A stretch of DNA of 64,000 nucleotides from a bacterium (lineage in GTDB: Bacteria > Myxococcota > UBA727 > JAUIJE01): the NCBI GenBank assembly GCA_030431455.1, contig JAUIJE010000001.1, forward strand, positions 248,001 through 312,000, read 5' to 3'. The notes below the pieces were generated by a model, which did no database searches, was not told where the DNA came from, and was given only the letters and a program-made list of their open reading frames with translations. A program made the position numbers and the translations under genes. Positions 1 through 8,391 of the stretch are shown in pieces. Position 1 is the stretch's first letter; every line of letters begins with the position of its first letter.

Positions 1-30
1 TGGGCCGCCCCCGACGAAGGGAGCCGCTGA
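1..30 (+). CDS. C-terminal end of an upstream gene (partial)
   Basis: The reading frame ending WAAPDEGSR runs off the left edge and stops at the TGA at 28-30, which shares its last base with the ATG of the adaptor gene (TGATG). This is the usual picture of translational coupling in an RND efflux operon, so the missing gene may be the outer-membrane TolC-like channel. Only nine codons are visible and the identity is pure inference from position. Confidence 0.45.
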   Translation, partial: WAAPDEGSR

Positions 31-1100
31 TGCGCCACCGTCCCGCGGGCCGCGCGCCCGCCTTGCTTTTGTCCGCCTGGGCCCTGGTCGCGTGCGACCA
101 AACCGCCCCTGCCGCCGCGCCCACGCCGCAGCCCGCGGCCGCGGACGACGCGGCCACACCCCCTGCCAATGTCTATGCAGGACACTTCACCGCGGCGCGC
201 CCCCTCGAGGAGGTGCGCGAGCTGTTGGCGGTGGCCGAGACGGTGGCGCCCCCGTCGGCCACCCGGCTCTTGGCCGCGCCCTTCGCGGGCCGGGTGCAGC
301 GCGTCGACGTCGCCCCCGGCGACGAGGTCAAGGCCGGTCAGGTCATCGCGGTGTTGCTGCTGCCCGACCTCGGCGAGGCCGCGACCGACTACGTCATCGC
401 CCAGCGCACGTCACAGAGCCGGCAAAAGCGGCTCCAACAACTCGTGGCGCTGTCCCAGTCAGGCATGGCCCGGGCCAGCGCGGTCACCGACGCGGAGGTC
501 GCGGCCGCCGATGCCGAGGGGCGGTCACTGGCCGCCGCGGCCCGCTTGCGGGGGGCGGGCATCGATCCGGCGTCAGCCCAAAAGTGGGCCGAAGCCGGCG
601 GGCGCTATTGGCTCACCGCCCCCCACGAGGGGGTGGTGGTCGAGGTCATGGGCCACCCCGGAAGCGCGCTCCAGCAAAACGACCCGGTGGCGCGCCTCGA
701 GACCGCGGCCCCGGTCCGCGTCGAGGCCCACATCGCGCCCGCCCTGTGGGCCGCGGACTTCGCCGGCTTTGAGCTGATGCTCGACGACGCGGTGGTGCCG
801 ATCACCCCCTTGGCCGCGGCCCGCACGCTCTCCCCCAAGAGCGGAACCGCCCGGGTGTGGTTCAGCGTGGACGAGGCCGGCATCGCGGCCGGCCGCACCG
901 GGTTGGTGCGGCCCAAAGGCAAAGACCCGCTGTTCGTGGTGCCGGCCGACGCGGTGACCCGAACCGACGAGGGCGCGACCGTGGCGATCCGTGATCAAGG
1001 GACATTGGTCAGCCGGCCGGTCACGGTTCACGCCGAGGTCGCGGGTCTGGTCGTGGTCAGCGGGCCGGTGGCGGCCCAGGAGGTCGGCGTCCGTGATTGA
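30..1100 (+). CDS. RND efflux periplasmic adaptor lipoprotein (HlyD/CusB class)
   Basis: This 356-residue protein is a membrane-fusion adaptor linking an inner-membrane RND pump to an outer-membrane channel. The N terminus is a lipoprotein signal with lipobox LVAC (Cys about residue 22), followed by an Ala/Pro-rich linker. Residues about 80-125 hold the first half of a biotinyl-lipoyl-like domain (FAGRVQRVDVAPGDEVKAGQ), then an alpha-hairpin to about residue 185 and the second lipoyl half (APHEGVVVEVMGHPGSALQQ). A beta-barrel and membrane-proximal region follow. A GGGAG Shine-Dalgarno-like stretch precedes the ATG. The stop codon lies 3 bases inside the pump gene, so the two are cotranslated. 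The pump partner is of the heavy-metal class, which suggests metal export, but no His/Met-rich metal-binding extension is visible in the adaptor. The substrate is unknown. Confidence 0.88.
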   Translation: MRHRPAGRAPALLLSAWALVACDQTAPAAAPTPQPAAADDAATPPANVYAGHFTAARPLEEVRELLAVAETVAPPSATRLLAAPFAGRVQRVDVAPGDEVKAGQVIAVLLLPDLGEAATDYVIAQRTSQSRQKRLQQLVALSQSGMARASAVTDAEVAAADAEGRSLAAAARLRGAGIDPASAQKWAEAGGRYWLTAPHEGVVVEVMGHPGSALQQNDPVARLETAAPVRVEAHIAPALWAADFAGFELMLDDAVVPITPLAAARTLSPKSGTARVWFSVDEAGIAAGRTGLVRPKGKDPLFVVPADAVTRTDEGATVAIRDQGTLVSRPVTVHAEVAGLVVVSGPVAAQEVGVRD

Positions 1101-4100
1101 GCAGCTCTCGGTCGCGCCCCTGAAGTCGCGCAACGCGGTGCTCGGGGTCACGTTGGTGCTCGCGGTGGCGGCGGCGTTCTACGCCCGCGGGCTGAAGCTC
1201 GACGCGCTCCCTGACATCACCCCCAACCAGGTGGTGGTGTTGACCACCGCGCCCGGGTTCACCCCCGACGAGGTGGAGCTCTTGGTCACCCGGCCGGTGG
1301 AGGTCGCGCTGTCGGGCACCCCCGGGCTGGTGTCGCAGCGCAGCGTGTCCCGGTACGGGGTCTCCCAGGTGGTGGCGGAGTTTCCCGACGACGTGGACCC
1401 GTTTTTTGCGCGCCAGGTGGTGCAAGAGCGGCTGCTCACGGTCTCGTTGCCCGGTGGAGCCGACACCCCCGCGCTCGGGCCCCCCGCCGGCGGCCTCGGC
1501 GAGGTCTACCACTTCAGCCTGCGCTCCCCGGTGCGCAATGGGGCTGAATTGCTGTCGTTGGCGGAGGTCCGGGTGCGCCCGATTTTGGCCCGGGTGCCCG
1601 GCGTGGTCGAGGTCAACACCTGGGGGGGCGAGCGCATGGGCTTTTCTGTGGCGGTGTCGGCGGAAAAGCTCGCCGCCCGCGGCCTGACCTTGGCCGACGT
1701 GCAGGCGGCGTTGGAGCAGGCCCAAGGCACCCGCGCGGGCGCGGCGCTGCGCAACGGGCGCGGCCAGGCCTACGTGCGGGCGACCCGCCGCCCCCAGTCC
1801 CCCGACGAGCTCGGCGACGTCGTGGTGGGGCACGATCACAGCACCCACGCGGTGGTGCGCCTGTCCGACGTGGCCCGGCTCGGGCCGGCCCACTTTCCCC
1901 GGGTGGGGGCGGCCACCGGCGATGGCGAGGGCGAGCTGGTGTACGTGATGGTGCAGATGCTGCGCGGGGCCAACGCGCTGGAGCTGTCCCAGGCGCTGGA
2001 CGACCAAATGGCATTGGTCCGCCAGGCCCTGCCCGAGGACGTGGCGGTGGATGTGATCTACGACCGGGCCGAGATGGTCTCGGCCACCCTCGCCACGGTG
2101 GGCAAAAACCTCGTCGAGGGCGGGCTGTTGGTGATCTTCGTGCTGTTCTTGATGCTGGGCAGCGTGCGGGCGGGTTTGATCGTGGCCGCGGTCATTCCCC
2201 TCTCCATGCTCATTGCGCTGGCGGGCATGACGTTCTTGGGCATTCCCGGCAACCTGATGAGCCTGGGGGCCATCGACTTCGGGTTGCTCGTCGACGGGGC
2301 GGTGGTGGTCACCGAGACCCTCTTTCACGTACGCACCGAAAACGAGCCCAACGATGACGAGCCCCCCATGGGGCACAGCGTGCAGCGGGTGCTGCAGCGG
2401 GTGGCCCGGCCGGTGTTTTACGCGATGTTGATCATCGTCATCGCCTACCTGCCGATCCTGTTGTTGTCGGGGGTGGATGGGAAGCTGTTCCGGCCCATGG
2501 CCTCGACGGTGGTGATGGCCCTGCTGGCCGCGCTGGTGCTGTCGCTGGTGGCGGTGCCGGCGGCGATCGCCGCGTTTGTGCGGGACAAACACATCCCCGA
2601 ACGGCCGACCTGGCTCGCCCGCGGCATTCAGCGCGTGGTGATGGCGGCGTTGCGCACGGTGGCGCCTCGGCGGTGGGCGGTGGCGGCCGCGGCGGTGTTG
2701 CTGTTGGCCTTGGGGGGCGGGGCGGGGTTGATGGCGGGCACCGCGTTTGTGCCCCAGCTCGACGAGGGCGACTTGGTGATCCAGACCACGCGGTCTCCCG
2801 ACATCGACATCCACACCGCGGTGCGCGAAGCCGGCGCCCTCGAGGCCGCGGTCATCGCCGACGTGCCCGAGGTGAAGGCCGTGTACAGCCGCATTGGCAG
2901 TCCCGCGGTGGCCACCGACGTGATGGGCCTCGAGCAGGCCGACGTGTTTGTGCGGTTGTATCCCAAGTCCCAGTGGCGGCCGGGGGTGGACAAAGACACC
3001 ATCATTCAAGAGATGCAGAAGGCGCTGGACGATCGGGGGCTCGGGGGCGACCCGGCCTTCACCCAGCCGATTCAGATGCGGTTCAACGAGATGCTCGGGG
3101 GTGATGTCAGTGACATTGCGGTGAGCGTGTTCGGCGACGACCTCGACGAGCTCCGGGCCGCGGCCGAGCAGGTCAAGGCCGCCATCGAGGGCGTGCCCGG
3201 CGCGGCGGATGTGCGCATCGGGACGCCCCCCGAGGTGCCGGTGCGCGAGGTGGTGCCGGACCCCGTGCGCGCCCGGCGGGTGGGGCTGTCCGAGGTCGAG
3301 ATCCTCGACGCGGTGGCGGCGATCGAAGCGGGGGTCGAGGTGGGCGAGACCCTGCTCGGGACCCAACGGATTCCGCTCGTGATGCGGCTCGACGCCGACG
3401 TGCGGCCGTTCCAGCTCCCCGCGGTGCGCCTGGCCGTGCCCGGGGGCGAGCTGGTGCATTTGTCCGACGTGGCGTTTGTGAAGCCCCGGAGCGCGCCGTC
3501 GCTGGTGAGCCACAACGAGGGCCAGCGCCGGGTGGTGGTGGGGCTCAACGTGCGGGGGGCCGACCTCGGTGATGTCACCGCCGCGGCCCAGGCCGCGGTG
3601 GCGGGGTTGTCCCTTCCCGAAGGGGTCTGGCTCGCGTGGGGTGGCCAAGCAGAGACATTGGAGGCGGCCAAGCGGCGCATCATGCTGCTCATTCCGTTGG
3701 TGTTGGGCCTCATCGTGGTGGTGCTGCTGTTGGCCCTCGGCCGGTTGCGGTCGTCGATCATCGTGCTCGCCCACGTGCCCTTCGCCAGCGTGGGGGGCGT
3801 GCTCGCGTTGACGTTGCGGGGCATGCCGATCTCGATCTCGGCCGCGGTGGGGTTCATCGCGTTGTCCGGGATCGCCATCCTCAACGGGGTGGTGCTGATG
3901 AGTGAGATCCTGCGGCGCCAAGACGACGGCGCGTCGCCCCACGATGCCGCGTTGGACGCGGCCCGGGTGCGGGCCCGCCCGGTGATGATGACCGCGATGG
4001 TGGCCGCGCTGGGCTTTTTGCCCATGATGCTGTCGACGTCAGTGGGCGCGGAGGTGCAGCGACCGTTGGCGACGGTGATCGTGGGCGGCCTGGTCACCTC

Positions 4101-4185
4101 CACGCTGCTCACCCTGTTGGTGTTGCCGAGCCTCTATCCGTGGTTCGCGGGCGCGGCGGCCCCGTCCGACCAAGAGGACGCGTAG
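1093..4185 (+). CDS. Heavy-metal-type RND efflux pump, inner-membrane subunit (CusA/CzcA class)
   Basis: A proton-driven trimeric RND transporter of 1030 residues, the normal length for CusA/CzcA proteins. I start it at the GTG at 1093 because the protein from there reads VIEQLSVAPLKSRN, matching the family's N-terminal amphipathic helix before TM1; an ATG further upstream would add 34 unrelated residues inside the adaptor gene. Visible features are TM1 (LGVTLVLAVAAAFYARGLKL), the LPDITPNQV segment typical of heavy-metal RND pumps, two large periplasmic loops, and two blocks of clustered TM helices. The segment GVDGKLFRPMASTVVMALLA is the conserved HME-RND TM region. The start overlaps the adaptor stop by 8 bases. 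Cu/Ag, Zn/Co/Cd or another metal cannot be chosen from sequence alone. Confidence 0.92.
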   Translation: MIEQLSVAPLKSRNAVLGVTLVLAVAAAFYARGLKLDALPDITPNQVVVLTTAPGFTPDEVELLVTRPVEVALSGTPGLVSQRSVSRYGVSQVVAEFPDDVDPFFARQVVQERLLTVSLPGGADTPALGPPAGGLGEVYHFSLRSPVRNGAELLSLAEVRVRPILARVPGVVEVNTWGGERMGFSVAVSAEKLAARGLTLADVQAALEQAQGTRAGAALRNGRGQAYVRATRRPQSPDELGDVVVGHDHSTHAVVRLSDVARLGPAHFPRVGAATGDGEGELVYVMVQMLRGANALELSQALDDQMALVRQALPEDVAVDVIYDRAEMVSATLATVGKNLVEGGLLVIFVLFLMLGSVRAGLIVAAVIPLSMLIALAGMTFLGIPGNLMSLGAIDFGLLVDGAVVVTETLFHVRTENEPNDDEPPMGHSVQRVLQRVARPVFYAMLIIVIAYLPILLLSGVDGKLFRPMASTVVMALLAALVLSLVAVPAAIAAFVRDKHIPERPTWLARGIQRVVMAALRTVAPRRWAVAAAAVLLLALGGGAGLMAGTAFVPQLDEGDLVIQTTRSPDIDIHTAVREAGALEAAVIADVPEVKAVYSRIGSPAVATDVMGLEQADVFVRLYPKSQWRPGVDKDTIIQEMQKALDDRGLGGDPAFTQPIQMRFNEMLGGDVSDIAVSVFGDDLDELRAAAEQVKAAIEGVPGAADVRIGTPPEVPVREVVPDPVRARRVGLSEVEILDAVAAIEAGVEVGETLLGTQRIPLVMRLDADVRPFQLPAVRLAVPGGELVHLSDVAFVKPRSAPSLVSHNEGQRRVVVGLNVRGADLGDVTAAAQAAVAGLSLPEGVWLAWGGQAETLEAAKRRIMLLIPLVLGLIVVVLLLALGRLRSSIIVLAHVPFASVGGVLALTLRGMPISISAAVGFIALSGIAILNGVVLMSEILRRQDDGASPHDAALDAARVRARPVMMTAMVAALGFLPMMLSTSVGAEVQRPLATVIVGGLVTSTLLTLLVLPSLYPWFAGAAAPSDQEDA

Positions 4186-4207
4186 TCCCGCGTGTGTTTC
4201 GCCCCCC

Positions 4208-4233
4208 GTGCACACCCCCGATGGGGTGTGCAC
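4208..4233 (+). terminator. Perfect 11-bp stem-loop after the RND operon (terminator-like)
   Basis: GTGCACACCCC, then the loop CGAT, then GGGGTGTGCAC form an uninterrupted 11-bp stem with a tetraloop, 22 bases after the pump stop codon. There is no downstream T-run, so it is not a classical rho-independent terminator. It could be a rho-associated or 3'-end-stabilising hairpin, or part of the leader of the next gene. Confidence 0.5.
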
Positions 4234-4342
4234 CGGGTGTGGGCGCGCGGCCGGCCCGGGTCCGGCGCCACCGTGGCGGTGTGGGTACGGTTGTTGCTCA
4301 TGGGTCGGACGAGCTTCCCCAAGCCACTGGAAGGATCGCCCG

Positions 4343-5074
4343 ATGACCGGCTGGACCAGGACCGTGACCCTCAGCGCGCTGTGCTTGAGCGCGTGCAGCA
4401 CCCTCGAGGCCGAGGACTACGCACCCGAAGAGATCAACGCCGCCATCTTGGTGCAAGACGCGACCGACAACGATGAGCTCGACGTCACCGTCACCCTCGC
4501 GCCGCTTCGCCAGGGCGCGCAGACCACCTACTATTTGGCGCTGGCGGAAGGGGACACCATCGAGGCGGTGCACGATGATGTCACCGTCACCCTCGACGAG
4601 GTGCGGCTGCTGGGTCTGGTCCGGTACACCGCGCGGCTCGACGAGGTCGAAGGCGCGCCGGTGGCGGTCGTGGTGCGCCGGCAACGCGACCACCGCGCGC
4701 TGGAGAGCCAGGTGGTGATGCCGGACGACATGGGCCCGCTGGTCTTGGACGACGACGAGGTGTCGCGCGCGGAGGAGGGGCTCGCGGTGTCGTGGACCAG
4801 CGAAGGCGAACGCGGCGCGTTTGACGTGCGGGTGTCGAGCAACTGTTTTGAGACGGTGGAGATGACGTTGCCGGGCACCGCCCGGGGGTTCGCGATCGCC
4901 GCGTCGGACTGGGCGCGACCGACCCCCCGGTCGGGCGAGGAGGTGCCCGACGACTGCATCGGCTACATCCGGGTCGAGCGTGACCTCGATGGGCACGGGC
5001 TCGATGCGTTGTTCGGCGATGGCGCGGCCATCGGTCGTCGGCCGCGCGTGGCGCAGTTCATGTCGGTGCCGTGA
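4343..5074 (+). CDS. Uncharacterised lipoprotein
   Basis: A 243-residue putative lipoprotein. The ATG at 4343 is preceded by GGAAGGA at good spacing and opens a short signal sequence ending in LSAC (lipid-attached Cys about residue 18), which is why I reject longer upstream starts. The mature part is acidic and rich in predicted beta-strands (for example NDELDVTVTLAPL and DDVTVTLDEVRLLGLVRYTARL), with two cysteines (SSNCFETVE and DDCIGYIRVE) that could form a disulfide. I recognise no family. It follows the RND operon after a strong hairpin and is convergent with the acetyltransferase, so it is probably its own transcription unit. Small lipoproteins of this kind are common in myxobacterial-type genomes. 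Confidence 0.75.
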   Translation: MTGWTRTVTLSALCLSACSTLEAEDYAPEEINAAILVQDATDNDELDVTVTLAPLRQGAQTTYYLALAEGDTIEAVHDDVTVTLDEVRLLGLVRYTARLDEVEGAPVAVVVRRQRDHRALESQVVMPDDMGPLVLDDDEVSRAEEGLAVSWTSEGERGAFDVRVSSNCFETVEMTLPGTARGFAIAASDWARPTPRSGEEVPDDCIGYIRVERDLDGHGLDALFGDGAAIGRRPRVAQFMSVP

Positions 5075-5084
5075 GCGGGGCGGA

Positions 5085-6098
5085 TCACAGGTCCCGGCTG
5101 AGCCAGACTTGGTCGCGGACCCGCAGGCCGTGGTCCCAGATCTCGTCGGGGTAGCCGCGCGCGGGGGTGAAGTGGTCGCGCACCACGCGCTCCATCCGAA
5201 AACCGTGACGTTGGTAAAAGCGGAGGTTTTCCACGCTGGTGCTCGAGGTCGCGACCAGGATGCGGCGTGCCCCGTAGGCCCGCGCCCCGTCGACGCAGGC
5301 TTCGAGCAGCTTGCCCCCATAGCCATGTCCCTGCACGGCTTCGGCGGCGGCGATGTGGGTGAGCTCGGCGATGTCGTCGGTGTGGGTCACGATCGCGGCG
5401 GCGAGCAAGGTCTCGCCCCGGCGCGCGGCCCAGATGGTGCCGCGGTCGAGACTGGCCTCGATGTTCGACGCCGCGTCATCGGCGAGGGCGAACAGCGGCC
5501 GGTACGGCGCGGGGTTGGTGTTGGGGGACAGGGCGCCCACCACGAGCGGGGCGATGGTGGCGGCCAGGTCGCGCACCATGAACACACTGTCACTGTAGTC
5601 AGCGCTCGTGCCGAACCGCGTGGCCGCCTCCTCCGCGTCGAGCGCCAGGGGGGCAAAGCCGCTCTTTTTGTAGGCGCGGATGCCGCGGGGGTTGCGTGCG
5701 CTGGGCTGCAAGAACGCGATCTCCACACCCTCGTCGCGCAGGCGCGTACACAGGATTTCGGTGGCCAGCGGGGCGTGGCCGTGGCCGATGACGTCGGGGC
5801 CGCGCAGCCACATGTCGAGCTCGGTGACGCGCCGGCCGTCCGGGTCTTCGACAATGGGATTGTGGCAGATGTGCCCGACCCGCTCGCCCTGGTGCACCAT
5901 CAAGAACGACCGGCCCTGGTCCGGCTTTTCCCACGTCCAGTAGTGGTCGACGAAGTCGTCGCAGAACTCCTCGAGGTCCTCGGGAGGCTCCACGTCGGGG
6001 AACGTGGGGGGGCCCATCATGTGTTCAAGCACGCCGGGGGCCATCATCCAGGCGTACACCTGGGCGCGGTCATCGAGCGTGGGACGGACCAATCGCAT
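5085..6098 (-). CDS. Tandem GNAT-family N-acetyltransferase
   Basis: A 337-residue protein that appears to hold two GNAT acetyltransferase folds in tandem. The N-terminal half begins MRLVRPTLDDRAQVYAWM, includes LDMWLRGPDVIGHGHA near the acetyl-CoA loop, and ends in the typical GNAT C-terminal pattern RNPRGIRAYKKSGFAPL. The C-terminal half has LTHIAAAEAVQGHGYGGKLL, a good match to the acetyl-CoA pyrophosphate-binding motif (Q/R-x-x-G-x-G/A), followed by SVENLRFYQRHGFRMERVV. The first half has a weaker CoA motif and may be a degenerate or substrate-binding copy. The substrate is unknown; aminoglycoside-type and protein or small-molecule acetyltransferases are all possible. Confidence 0.85.
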   Translation of the reverse strand: MRLVRPTLDDRAQVYAWMMAPGVLEHMMGPPTFPDVEPPEDLEEFCDDFVDHYWTWEKPDQGRSFLMVHQGERVGHICHNPIVEDPDGRRVTELDMWLRGPDVIGHGHAPLATEILCTRLRDEGVEIAFLQPSARNPRGIRAYKKSGFAPLALDAEEAATRFGTSADYSDSVFMVRDLAATIAPLVVGALSPNTNPAPYRPLFALADDAASNIEASLDRGTIWAARRGETLLAAAIVTHTDDIAELTHIAAAEAVQGHGYGGKLLEACVDGARAYGARRILVATSSTSVENLRFYQRHGFRMERVVRDHFTPARGYPDEIWDHGLRVRDQVWLSRDL

Positions 6099-6149
6099 GG
6101 CGGTCGGTAAACCACGCGCGAACCGCGAACAATCCCCCGCGGGTTGGAC

Positions 6150-6920
6150 CTAGCCCGCCATCCAGGCGAACGTCGCGACCCCCATGGCGAACATCATCAC
6201 GTTCTCGGTCAAGGACAGGGCCCCCAGGGGAACGTTTTTGTCACCCCCGACACAGCCACATTTGAGGGCGCGTTTGTCGACGTACACCGCCTTGAACACC
6301 GAGACCGCGCCCAGTCCCCCGATGAAGGTGGCCACCGGAGCGGAGAGCACCGGAAAGAGACCGGTCAGCATCAGGCCCCCGGCGAGCAACTCCAAAAACG
6401 GGTAGACAAACGCGTACCGGGGCGCGCGCATGCCGAGCAGGTCGTAGGTGATGAAACGGTTCTGAAAGGCCACGAGGTCTTGCAGCTTTTGAAGGGCCAG
6501 CAACACCATCGCGATGGCCACAAACCGGCTGAGGGTGGTGACGGACACCAAGCTGGCCAATGTCAGGTAGTTGAGCGCCAGGGCGAGCACCAACGCCACC
6601 CCGAACGTGACCAGCACCGGCGTATAGGTCGTGCCTTCCTCCTCGAGCGGGCCGAGGTCGAGATGCGCCCGCAGCGCGTCGTAGCCACCGATGCGGTGGC
6701 CCCCGATGAACACCTGCGGGGTGGTGTCCACGTGGTGTTTGGCCTGAAACGCTTCGGTCTCGGCCCGGGTCTCCAGCCAACGGTCGTCGACGAAGTAGCC
6801 TTTGCGTTCGAGCAGGGCTTTGGCCTTCAGGCCAAACGGGCACAGGTGATCGTCCATCACCATGCGGTAGAGGACCGCCTTTTGGATGGGCGGGCGGTCG
6901 AAAAACAGGGAATAGCCCAT
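6150..6920 (-). CDS. Glutaredoxin domain fused to MauE/DoxX-like membrane protein
   Basis: A 256-residue fusion. I start at the ATG at 6920, preceded by a strong GGAGG; the frame runs on upstream without family similarity. Residues about 15-90 are a glutaredoxin/thioredoxin-fold domain with CPFGLKAK in place of the usual CPYC, so there is a single active-site cysteine, and TTPQVFIGGHRIGGYDAL, the cis-Pro and glutathione-site region. From about residue 105 there are four hydrophobic helices typical of MauE/DoxX-like redox membrane proteins, plus KCGCVGG near the last loop. MauE-type proteins support disulfide or cofactor maturation in the periplasm, so a role in thiol or haem-protein maturation for the adjacent cytochrome/molybdoenzyme cluster is plausible. 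It is separated from that cluster by a terminator and has a structured leader. Confidence 0.85.
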   Translation of the reverse strand: MGYSLFFDRPPIQKAVLYRMVMDDHLCPFGLKAKALLERKGYFVDDRWLETRAETEAFQAKHHVDTTPQVFIGGHRIGGYDALRAHLDLGPLEEEGTTYTPVLVTFGVALVLALALNYLTLASLVSVTTLSRFVAIAMVLLALQKLQDLVAFQNRFITYDLLGMRAPRYAFVYPFLELLAGGLMLTGLFPVLSAPVATFIGGLGAVSVFKAVYVDKRALKCGCVGGDKNVPLGALSLTENVMMFAMGVATFAWMAG

Positions 6921-6921
6921 G

Positions 6922-6975
6922 GAACCTCCGGGATGAATACATCCCAGTACACTGCATAGGCTGTGCCGGAGGTTC
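6922..6975 (-). promoter_or_regulatory. 5' leader with competing hairpins that mask the ribosome-binding site
   Basis: In the minus-strand mRNA, GAACCTCCGG (6975-6966) is perfectly complementary to CCGGAGGTTC (6931-6922), which contains the GGAGG Shine-Dalgarno just before the ATG at 6920. Between them lies a second perfect hairpin, GGGATG-TATT-CATCCC (6945-6930), that overlaps the first by two bases, so the two structures compete. This could be a translation switch. It is seen in sequence only; no known riboswitch family was recognised. Confidence 0.45.
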
Positions 6976-7038
6976 GGGTCCGATCGGGCGCGTGGCACCG
7001 AGACAAAATGCCCCACCGGGCGCTGCTGTCTCGCGGAC

Positions 7039-7074
7039 AAAAAAATGGCGCGTCGTTCCGAAGAACGCCGCGCC
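7039..7074 (-). terminator. Rho-independent terminator after the cytochrome c gene
   Basis: Reading leftwards, GGCGCG-G-CGTTC, loop TTCG, GAACG-A-CGCGCC forms an 11-bp stem with one internal mismatch (7074-7047). It is followed by one A and then seven consecutive T residues on the minus strand (7045-7039). It lies 37 bases beyond the stop of the cytochrome c gene at 7112 and should end the sulfur/molybdoenzyme transcript. Confidence 0.85.
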
Positions 7075-7111
7075 GGTGCTTCACGCTAGCGCGCCGACTC
7101 TAGCCCAAGGC

Positions 7112-7534
7112 CTACTTCTTGGCCGCCTTCTTCTTGGGAATGAACTCCCCCACGTAATAGGCCAGCCCCCAGCGGTCCTCCTCGGGGAGGTGGCCGTAGC
7201 CGACCATCGCGGTCTGGGGCACGCCGTTGCTCACGGTGAGGAAAATCTCCGCCGTGGACTGCCCCTGCTTGAACGCATCCTTGGCGAAGTTGCGCGGCGG
7301 GGGCTTGAGGGCCATGCCCGCGGGGCCTTGGCCGTCGCCCTTTTCGCCGTGACAGGCCACGCAGTAGAGCGTGAACGCTTGTTTGCCTTTGTCGAGCAAC
7401 GGCTGGGTCCGGGCGGGGGGCTTGGGCAGCTTGACCGCCTTTTTGGCCTCAGGCTCGGCCGCGGACAGGCCGCCGGCGACCAGCATCAGGGCGACCGCAC
7501 CGCCCCAGAGGGCTTTGAATGCACGAGCGTTCAT
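7112..7534 (-). CDS. Periplasmic mono-haem cytochrome c
   Basis: A 140-residue class I cytochrome c. It has a Sec signal peptide (positive MNARAFK, hydrophobic core, cleavage near GGLSAAEP), one haem c site CVACH (Cys 58 and 61, His 62) followed by GEKGDGQGPAG, and a likely distal Met ligand in PQTAMVGYG (about residue 109). The C terminus is lysine-rich (IPKKKAAKK). The ATG overlaps the stop of the Mrp-type ATPase gene (ATGA), placing it last in the molybdoenzyme operon, just before a terminator. It is the natural soluble electron carrier between the molybdoenzyme gamma subunit and the respiratory chain; that pairing is inferred from position. Confidence 0.92.
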   Translation of the reverse strand: MNARAFKALWGGAVALMLVAGGLSAAEPEAKKAVKLPKPPARTQPLLDKGKQAFTLYCVACHGEKGDGQGPAGMALKPPPRNFAKDAFKQGQSTAEIFLTVSNGVPQTAMVGYGHLPEEDRWGLAYYVGEFIPKKKAAKK

Positions 7535-8391
7535 GGGGAAACTCCTTCGTCGTTGTCGAGCACAATCGTGCCCCGAGACAGCAATGCCTCTGCAATCTGA
7601 TCAAACATCGCGCGCTGCGCGGGGTGGCCCATCGCGGCCACGGGTCGGCCGTCATCGGCCAGCGCCCCGATGTCCGGGTCGAGGGCGATCTCGCCCAAGA
7701 ACGGAACCGCGTAGTCCTCGGCCAGGGTGCGTCCGCCCCCTTGGCCAAACGGGTGGTGCACGGTGCCGGTGTCGGGGGCGACAAAGCCGCTCATGTTCTC
7801 GACCACGCCGGCCACGGGCACGTTCATCTCTTTCAGCATCCGCAACGCCCGGCGCACGTCGTCGGTGGCCACCGTCTGGGGGGTGGTCACCACCACCGCG
7901 CCGGCCACACAAAGCTCCTGCATCATCGTGAGCTGCACGTCGCCGGTGCCGGGGGGCATGTCGATGATCAACACATCCAGCGCCCCCCAATCCACGTCGT
8001 CACAGAGCTGAATCAGCGCGCTCACCGCCACCGAGCTGCGCCACGCCAAGGGCGTGTCTGCGTCCGGGGTGGTCATGCCCACGCTCATCACCTTCAGCCC
8101 GAAGTTCTCCGCGGGGATGATTTTGTCGTCGTCGTTCCACCGCATGCGCTCGTCCTGCAGCCCGAGCATGCGGGGCACGCTGGGCCCGTACACGTCCGCG
8201 TCGAGGAGGCCCACCGCGAGGTCGCGCTGGGCGAGCGCGGAGGCGAGATTGACCGCCACCGTGCTTTTGCCCACCCCGCCTTTGCCGCTGGTGGTGAGCA
8301 GGATGTTCTTCACCTGGGCGAGGCGACCGGCGGGCACCGCGTCGAACGGGGCCGCGGCCGAACGTTTGCCCGGGTCGAGCTGGATCAGCAT
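7531..8391 (-). CDS. Mrp/ApbC-type P-loop ATPase (iron-sulfur cluster carrier family)
   Basis: A 286-residue ParA/MinD-superfamily ATPase of the Mrp/ApbC/Nbp35 class, which binds and transfers iron-sulfur clusters in the cytoplasm. It has the deviant Walker A motif TSGKGGVGKSTVAVNLA, the switch region LLDADVYGPSVPRMLG, and LDVLIIDMPPGTGDVQL. ENMSGFVAPDTGTVHHPFG corresponds to the region where many Mrp proteins carry CxxC; here both cysteines are absent, so it may work as a variant or rely on other ligands. I start at the ATG at 8391, which overlaps the preceding TGA; a GTG three codons earlier is possible. The N-terminal DUF59 domain of long Mrp proteins is missing. Its place in the operon fits maturation of the beta-subunit clusters. 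Confidence 0.9.
   Translation of the reverse strand: MLIQLDPGKRSAAAPFDAVPAGRLAQVKNILLTTSGKGGVGKSTVAVNLASALAQRDLAVGLLDADVYGPSVPRMLGLQDERMRWNDDDKIIPAENFGLKVMSVGMTTPDADTPLAWRSSVAVSALIQLCDDVDWGALDVLIIDMPPGTGDVQLTMMQELCVAGAVVVTTPQTVATDDVRRALRMLKEMNVPVAGVVENMSGFVAPDTGTVHHPFGQGGGRTLAEDYAVPFLGEIALDPDIGALADDGRPVAAMGHPAQRAMFDQIAEALLSRGTIVLDNDEGVSP

Noticed and set aside
1057-3942. Very long minus-strand open frame (961 codons) opposite the RND pump gene
   Set aside because: Its product is His/Arg/Gln/Pro-rich with no domain; it is the antisense shadow created by high GC third positions in the pump gene.
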